Below are positions 60,386 through 64,000 of a stretch of DNA of 64,000 bases, piece by piece (position 1 is the stretch's first letter; each line of letters starts with the position of its first letter). A program made the position numbers and the translations under genes. The stretch comes from Leifsonia sp. NPDC080035 (GTDB taxonomy: Bacteria > Actinomycetota > Actinomycetes > Actinomycetales > Microbacteriaceae). The notes beneath the pieces were generated by a model that made no database searches, was not told where the DNA came from, and saw nothing but the letters and a program-made list of their open reading frames with translations. The stretch spans positions 3,162,001 through 3,226,000 of the forward strand of contig NZ_CP157390.1 of assembly GCF_040050925.1 (NCBI RefSeq). The letters are read 5' to 3'.

Positions 60386-61696
60386 GTGGCCGGTCGCGGG
60401 CGTGCGGCGTCGCCGCTGAAGAAGCCGCGCCCCACCGCGCGCGGCTGGACGTTCGGCGCGGTCGGCGTCGTCACGCTGGCGGCCTCCGCCTTCTTCGGCC
60501 GGACGGACGTGCTGTTCGTCGGCGTGTTCTTCACGGTGATCGTGCTCGCCGCGATGATCTCCGTCACGGTCGACCGGCCGCGGCTGACCGTCGCCCGCAG
60601 CTTCCACCCGGACGTGGTCGCCGTGGGGGAGAAGGCGACCATCGTCACCACGGCCCGCAACCTGTCCTCCCGACCCAGTCCGGCCGCGCGCTGGCGGGAG
60701 TTCGCACCGGACGCGATCCAGGTGCAGCCGTCCGCGCCCTTCCCGCGGCTCGGCCCGCACCAGCTGAATGTCTCGCACGGCAGGGACACGGTGGTCCTGC
60801 GCCAGGACATCGTCGCCGCCCGCCGCGGCTCGCACGCCGTCGGACCGCTGATCGTCAGCCGGACCGACACCTTCGGCATCGCCTACGCGGAGTACGCCAT
60901 CGGCCAGCCTCGGCAGCTGCTGGTGACCCCGCGTGTGGTGCCGCTGCGGCGCGGCGAGCTGGATGTCGCGCACAGCGAGGGCACGGAGCACGAGCTGCAG
61001 CGGCACAGCATCCCGAGCGCGGACGAGCTGATCGCCAGGGAGTACCGGCCGGGCGACCCGCTGCGGCGCGTGCACTGGCGCGCGACCGCCCGGCACGACA
61101 AGCTGATGGTCCGCCAGGAGGAGCAGCGCAGCAACCCGGAGGCGTGGCTGCTGATGGACACCCGCGCGGGCGAGGCGACGGAGGACGCCTTCGAGACGCT
61201 CGTCGAGTTCATCGCCTCCATCGGCGTGCACCTGCTCGACAACGGCTTCGTGGTGAGCGTGGTCGAGACGGGGGAGCGGCAGCTCGGCGGCCGCAGCGGC
61301 GCCGGGCGCTCCGGCACTCTCGGCTCGTCGACCCCGACGTACGACGTCGGCAGCGCCGACCGCCTGCTGCTCGCGGACCTGGCCGCAGTGGATGCGGTGG
61401 CCGCGGCTCGCGACGACGCGGTGGCCGAGCTCGCGGCCGGCCTGCGCCGGGCGGGGCGGCCGGTCCCGGTGTTCGCGGTGCTGCTCTGCACGACGCCCGA
61501 GCTCGGCGCGCTGGCTGCTCTGCGCGGGATGGGCGACCCGGCGGTCGCCTTCCTCGGCCCGTCGGTCGATCCGGACGTCGAGGAGGTGCTCGCGGATGCC
61601 GGCTGGCTCTGCGTCTCCTTCGAGACCGGCGCCGACCCGGCGGAGGCGTGGCAGCGCGCTGCGCTGCGGCAGAGGGCGGCGGTGACCCATGGTTAG
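60386..61696 (+). CDS. DUF58 membrane protein (second copy)
   Basis: A 436-residue protein with two N-terminal membrane helices (about 25-65) and the core REYRPGDPLRRVHWRATARH followed by a VWA-like fold (AWLLMDTRAGEATEDAFETL). GTG start two bases after the MoxR stop; eight-base overlap with the transglutaminase gene. Confidence 0.88.
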   Translation: MAGRGRAASPLKKPRPTARGWTFGAVGVVTLAASAFFGRTDVLFVGVFFTVIVLAAMISVTVDRPRLTVARSFHPDVVAVGEKATIVTTARNLSSRPSPAARWREFAPDAIQVQPSAPFPRLGPHQLNVSHGRDTVVLRQDIVAARRGSHAVGPLIVSRTDTFGIAYAEYAIGQPRQLLVTPRVVPLRRGELDVAHSEGTEHELQRHSIPSADELIAREYRPGDPLRRVHWRATARHDKLMVRQEEQRSNPEAWLLMDTRAGEATEDAFETLVEFIASIGVHLLDNGFVVSVVETGERQLGGRSGAGRSGTLGSSTPTYDVGSADRLLLADLAAVDAVAAARDDAVAELAAGLRRAGRPVPVFAVLLCTTPELGALAALRGMGDPAVAFLGPSVDPDVEEVLADAGWLCVSFETGADPAEAWQRAALRQRAAVTHG

Positions 61697-63953
61697 CGAG
61701 ACGCTCGCCGTCGGGGTGCCTGCGGTCGCCCGGCGCCGGTTCGGCTACTGGCGCCTGACCGGTGCGCTCGTGGTGCAGGTGCTCGCCGTGAGTTTCGCCC
61801 TGCTGGGCCTCATCCAGGGCCCCGGTTGGTGGTTCGCCCTCATGCTGCCGTCGGCGTTCCTGCTCGTCGCCGGCGCCGCGCTGCGGACCATCGGCGTCGC
61901 GCGCGGCCTCGTGCCCGTCCTGCAACTGGTGCTGTCGGCACTGATCATGACCGCTGCGTTCGGCGGGGGGACGGGCCTGCTCGGGCTCATCCCGACTCCG
62001 GCGACGGTGCAGCGCTGGGGAGCGTACGGGCAGCAGGCGATGCTCTCGATCTACCAGCAGGGCACACCGGCCGAGGCGCTGCCCGAGTTCTTTTTCCTCG
62101 TCGTCGGCGGCGCGTGCCTGCTCGCGGTGATCCTCGACACGACGGCGATCGCGCTTCGCACGCCGGCGTTCACCGCGATCGGCGTGATCGCCGTTCTCGT
62201 CGTCCCCGGTGCCCTGCTCGGCGACGGCCTCGACCCGATCTCGCTCGCGGCGTCCGCCGCCGCCTTCCTCTGGGTGCTGCGCTGCGACGTCCGCACCCGC
62301 CGGCCGGGCACGCCGCGACCGGGCGCCGCCCTGTCCGTCGGCGCGTCGGCGATCGTCGTCGCGGTGCTGCTCGCGGGCACCGCGCCCGGGTTCGACCGCG
62401 GCGGCGCGGCGTCGTTCACCGCGGGCGGCATCTCCATCGGCGGCACCGTCACCCCGCTGATCGACCTCGGCAAGGACCTGCGCCGCCCGGCGGCGGTACG
62501 GGCGCTCAGCTACACGACCTCGGCCGCCGCCGGACAGTACCTCAAGCTCGCATCGCTCGACCAGTTCACCGGCTCCGTCTGGAAGCACAGGGAGCGGGAC
62601 ACGAAGCGGCTCTCCGACGGCGCGACGATCGGACCGGTCGCGGGACTCTCCGACCAGGTCAAGACGGTGAAGATCCAGACCACCGTGCAGATCGACGACA
62701 TGACGAGCCGGTGGCTCCCCGCTCCCTACCCCGTCCAGTCGGTCAAGGGACTGAACGGCACCTGGTCCTGGGACCCGGACGATCTGACGATCGGCGGCAT
62801 CAACGCGACGACGCAGGGGCAGAAGTACACCGCGTCCAGCCTGCTGCTGCAGCCCACGGCCGACCAGCTGAAGGCGGCCGGCGGGATCGTCCCCGCCGAT
62901 GTGGAGCGCGACCTGTTCCTGCCGCCGAACACGCCGGCGATCATCGGGAAGACCGCGGTGGAGGCCACCGCGGGTGCGATCTCCGAGTACGACAAGGCGG
63001 TCGCGCTTCAGGACTACTTCCGCGACAACGGCTTCGTCTACTCGACGCAGACGCCGCTCAAGCAGGGATACGACGGGGACGGCGCACGCGTCATCGCGAC
63101 GTTCCTCGACGTCAAGAGCGGATACTGCGTGCACTTCGCCTCCGCGATGGCCCTGATGGCGCGGAGTCTCGGCATCCCGTCCCGGGTGGCGGAGGGCTAC
63201 CTGCCCGGCGCGAGCAGCGGCGGCACCGCCAACAACCCCGGTGAGTACACCGTGACCAGCGACGACCTGCACGCCTGGCCGGAGCTCTACTTCGCGGGCG
63301 TCGGCTGGGTGCCGTTCGAGCCGACCGTCGGCCGGGGCACCGTTCCCGCGTACACGCGCCCGGAGACCACGACGACTGTCCCGGTGCCGGGCGCGACGAG
63401 CGGAGCGACGTCCGCGCCCAAGCGCGTGGTGCCGACCGACCCTGCCAACGTCGCCGGCGCCTCCTCGACCGCACCGCCGTCGCCGTTGCAGCCGGTGCTC
63501 TCCGGGCTGGGAGTCGCGGTGCTCGTGCTCGCGGTGCTGCTGACGCCTGCCGTCCTCCGCCGGGTGCGCCGCCGGAACCGGCTGCGGCGTCTCGGCGAGT
63601 CCTGGGGCGGCGCGTCCGTCGTCTGGGACGAGCTGCGCGACACCGCCCGCGACCTGGGCTGGTCGGCGCCGGACACCGAGACGCCCCGCGCCTTCGCCGG
63701 ACGCATCGCCGCCGCGGTCGCCGGGACGGAGGGGGAGGAGGCGGTGCTGCGCCTGCTCGCCGTCCGCGAGCGCGACGCGTTCGGTCCGCCGACCCGAGCC
63801 GTCGCCGTCGGTCTGGCCGACGATCTGGTCCGCGTGATCGATGCGCTCCAGGCTCGAGCGGGGCGGGCGATCCGGCTGAAGGCGGCGCTGATTCCTGTGT
63901 CCTTGCTGCCAGCCGCCTGGCCGTCGGCCGCGAACGCCGGGAGACCCGCGTAA
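61689..63953 (+). CDS. TgpA-type transglutaminase-like membrane protein, catalytic residues present
   Basis: A 754-residue protein. About seven helices (20-260) precede an extracytoplasmic domain with a transglutaminase core: Cys480 in SGYCVHFASAMALMARSLG, His528 in DDLHAWPELYF and Glu544 in GWVPFEPT. A last helix (about 600-625) and cytoplasmic tail with a DUF4129-like end (RDLGWSAPDTETPRAFAGRI) follow. Similar proteins may process peptide bonds or cross-links at the envelope; the substrate is unknown. Confidence 0.9.
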   Translation: MVSETLAVGVPAVARRRFGYWRLTGALVVQVLAVSFALLGLIQGPGWWFALMLPSAFLLVAGAALRTIGVARGLVPVLQLVLSALIMTAAFGGGTGLLGLIPTPATVQRWGAYGQQAMLSIYQQGTPAEALPEFFFLVVGGACLLAVILDTTAIALRTPAFTAIGVIAVLVVPGALLGDGLDPISLAASAAAFLWVLRCDVRTRRPGTPRPGAALSVGASAIVVAVLLAGTAPGFDRGGAASFTAGGISIGGTVTPLIDLGKDLRRPAAVRALSYTTSAAAGQYLKLASLDQFTGSVWKHRERDTKRLSDGATIGPVAGLSDQVKTVKIQTTVQIDDMTSRWLPAPYPVQSVKGLNGTWSWDPDDLTIGGINATTQGQKYTASSLLLQPTADQLKAAGGIVPADVERDLFLPPNTPAIIGKTAVEATAGAISEYDKAVALQDYFRDNGFVYSTQTPLKQGYDGDGARVIATFLDVKSGYCVHFASAMALMARSLGIPSRVAEGYLPGASSGGTANNPGEYTVTSDDLHAWPELYFAGVGWVPFEPTVGRGTVPAYTRPETTTTVPVPGATSGATSAPKRVVPTDPANVAGASSTAPPSPLQPVLSGLGVAVLVLAVLLTPAVLRRVRRRNRLRRLGESWGGASVVWDELRDTARDLGWSAPDTETPRAFAGRIAAAVAGTEGEEAVLRLLAVRERDAFGPPTRAVAVGLADDLVRVIDALQARAGRAIRLKAALIPVSLLPAAWPSAANAGRPA

Positions 63954-63956
63954 AAT
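63951..63956 (+). promoter_or_regulatory. -10 box (TAAAAT) overlapping the stop codon
   Basis: TAAAAT begins at the stop codon of the transglutaminase gene and ends eight bases before GTG 63965. Confidence 0.5.
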
Positions 63957-63964
63957 AGCCGACC

Positions 63965-64000
63965 GTGACCACGTTCAGAAACACCCCGTACACCGTCGGC
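63965..64000 (+). CDS. Start of a further gene (partial), possibly DUF177/YceD
   Basis: Only 12 codons are visible, VTTFRNTPYTVG. The short N-terminus and the position after coaD and MoxR fit the DUF177 (YceD) gene that often precedes rpmF in this lineage; the assignment is from context and weak sequence similarity. Leaderless GTG start. Confidence 0.35.
   Translation, partial: MTTFRNTPYTVG

Overview
The window is about 70% G+C, densely coded and rich in GTG starts and ATGA/GTGA stop-start overlaps. Gene content and order (leuCD-murA, plsC-gpsA-ddl, thiL, rsmD, recG-coaD) fit a chromosome segment of a high-GC actinobacterium, most likely a Microbacteriaceae member of the Leifsonia type. The lineage is inferred from gene order and protein style, not from an rRNA gene. 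No phage, insertion sequence or CRISPR array is visible.

Layout. 1-5.1 kb (minus strand): an ECF sigma factor with its probable membrane partner, then envelope proteins (multi-pass membrane protein, YihY/BrkB, DUF3618, holin-like, Gly/Ser-rich). 5.2-12.5 kb: HAD hydrolase, alpha/beta hydrolase, ArsR-SRPBCC pair, a secreted acid phosphatase made of two tandem HAD domains, and SufS-SufU. 12.8-21.1 kb: a polar amino acid ABC transporter, a MarR/EamA divergent pair whose gap is almost all palindrome, a DyP peroxidase, and a glycine betaine transporter with fused permease and binding protein. 21.1-29.6 kb: AlaX-like editing protein, NERD protein, photolyase, metallo-beta-lactamase-fold protein, lipid kinase, tRNA-Glu with terminator, orphan barstar, and a glycosyltransferase/TetR pair.

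29.8-46.2 kb is the most unusual part. A probable manganese riboswitch precedes terC, which overlaps a PP2C phosphatase gene. There follow an FHA protein, a membrane Ser/Thr kinase, an FHA-like/helix-turn-helix protein, a 1759-residue surface protein of Ig-like and fibronectin repeats, a MoxR ATPase, a DUF58 protein, a transglutaminase-like membrane protein that has lost all its catalytic residues, and another FHA protein. A second MoxR-DUF58-transglutaminase operon at 59.3-64 kb keeps the catalytic residues. The two sets look like paralogues, one catalytic and one converted to a phospho-signalled structural or regulatory role.

46.2-63.9 kb: leuCD behind a leader peptide with four Leu codons, running by overlap into murA; a Phd/PIN toxin-antitoxin module; then plsC, gpsA, ddl, thiL, rsmD, a TPR protein, recG, coaD and the second MoxR operon. 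Across the window many genes have a TANNNT-like -10 box 6-8 nt before the start codon, so leaderless mRNAs appear common and several starts were chosen on that basis.
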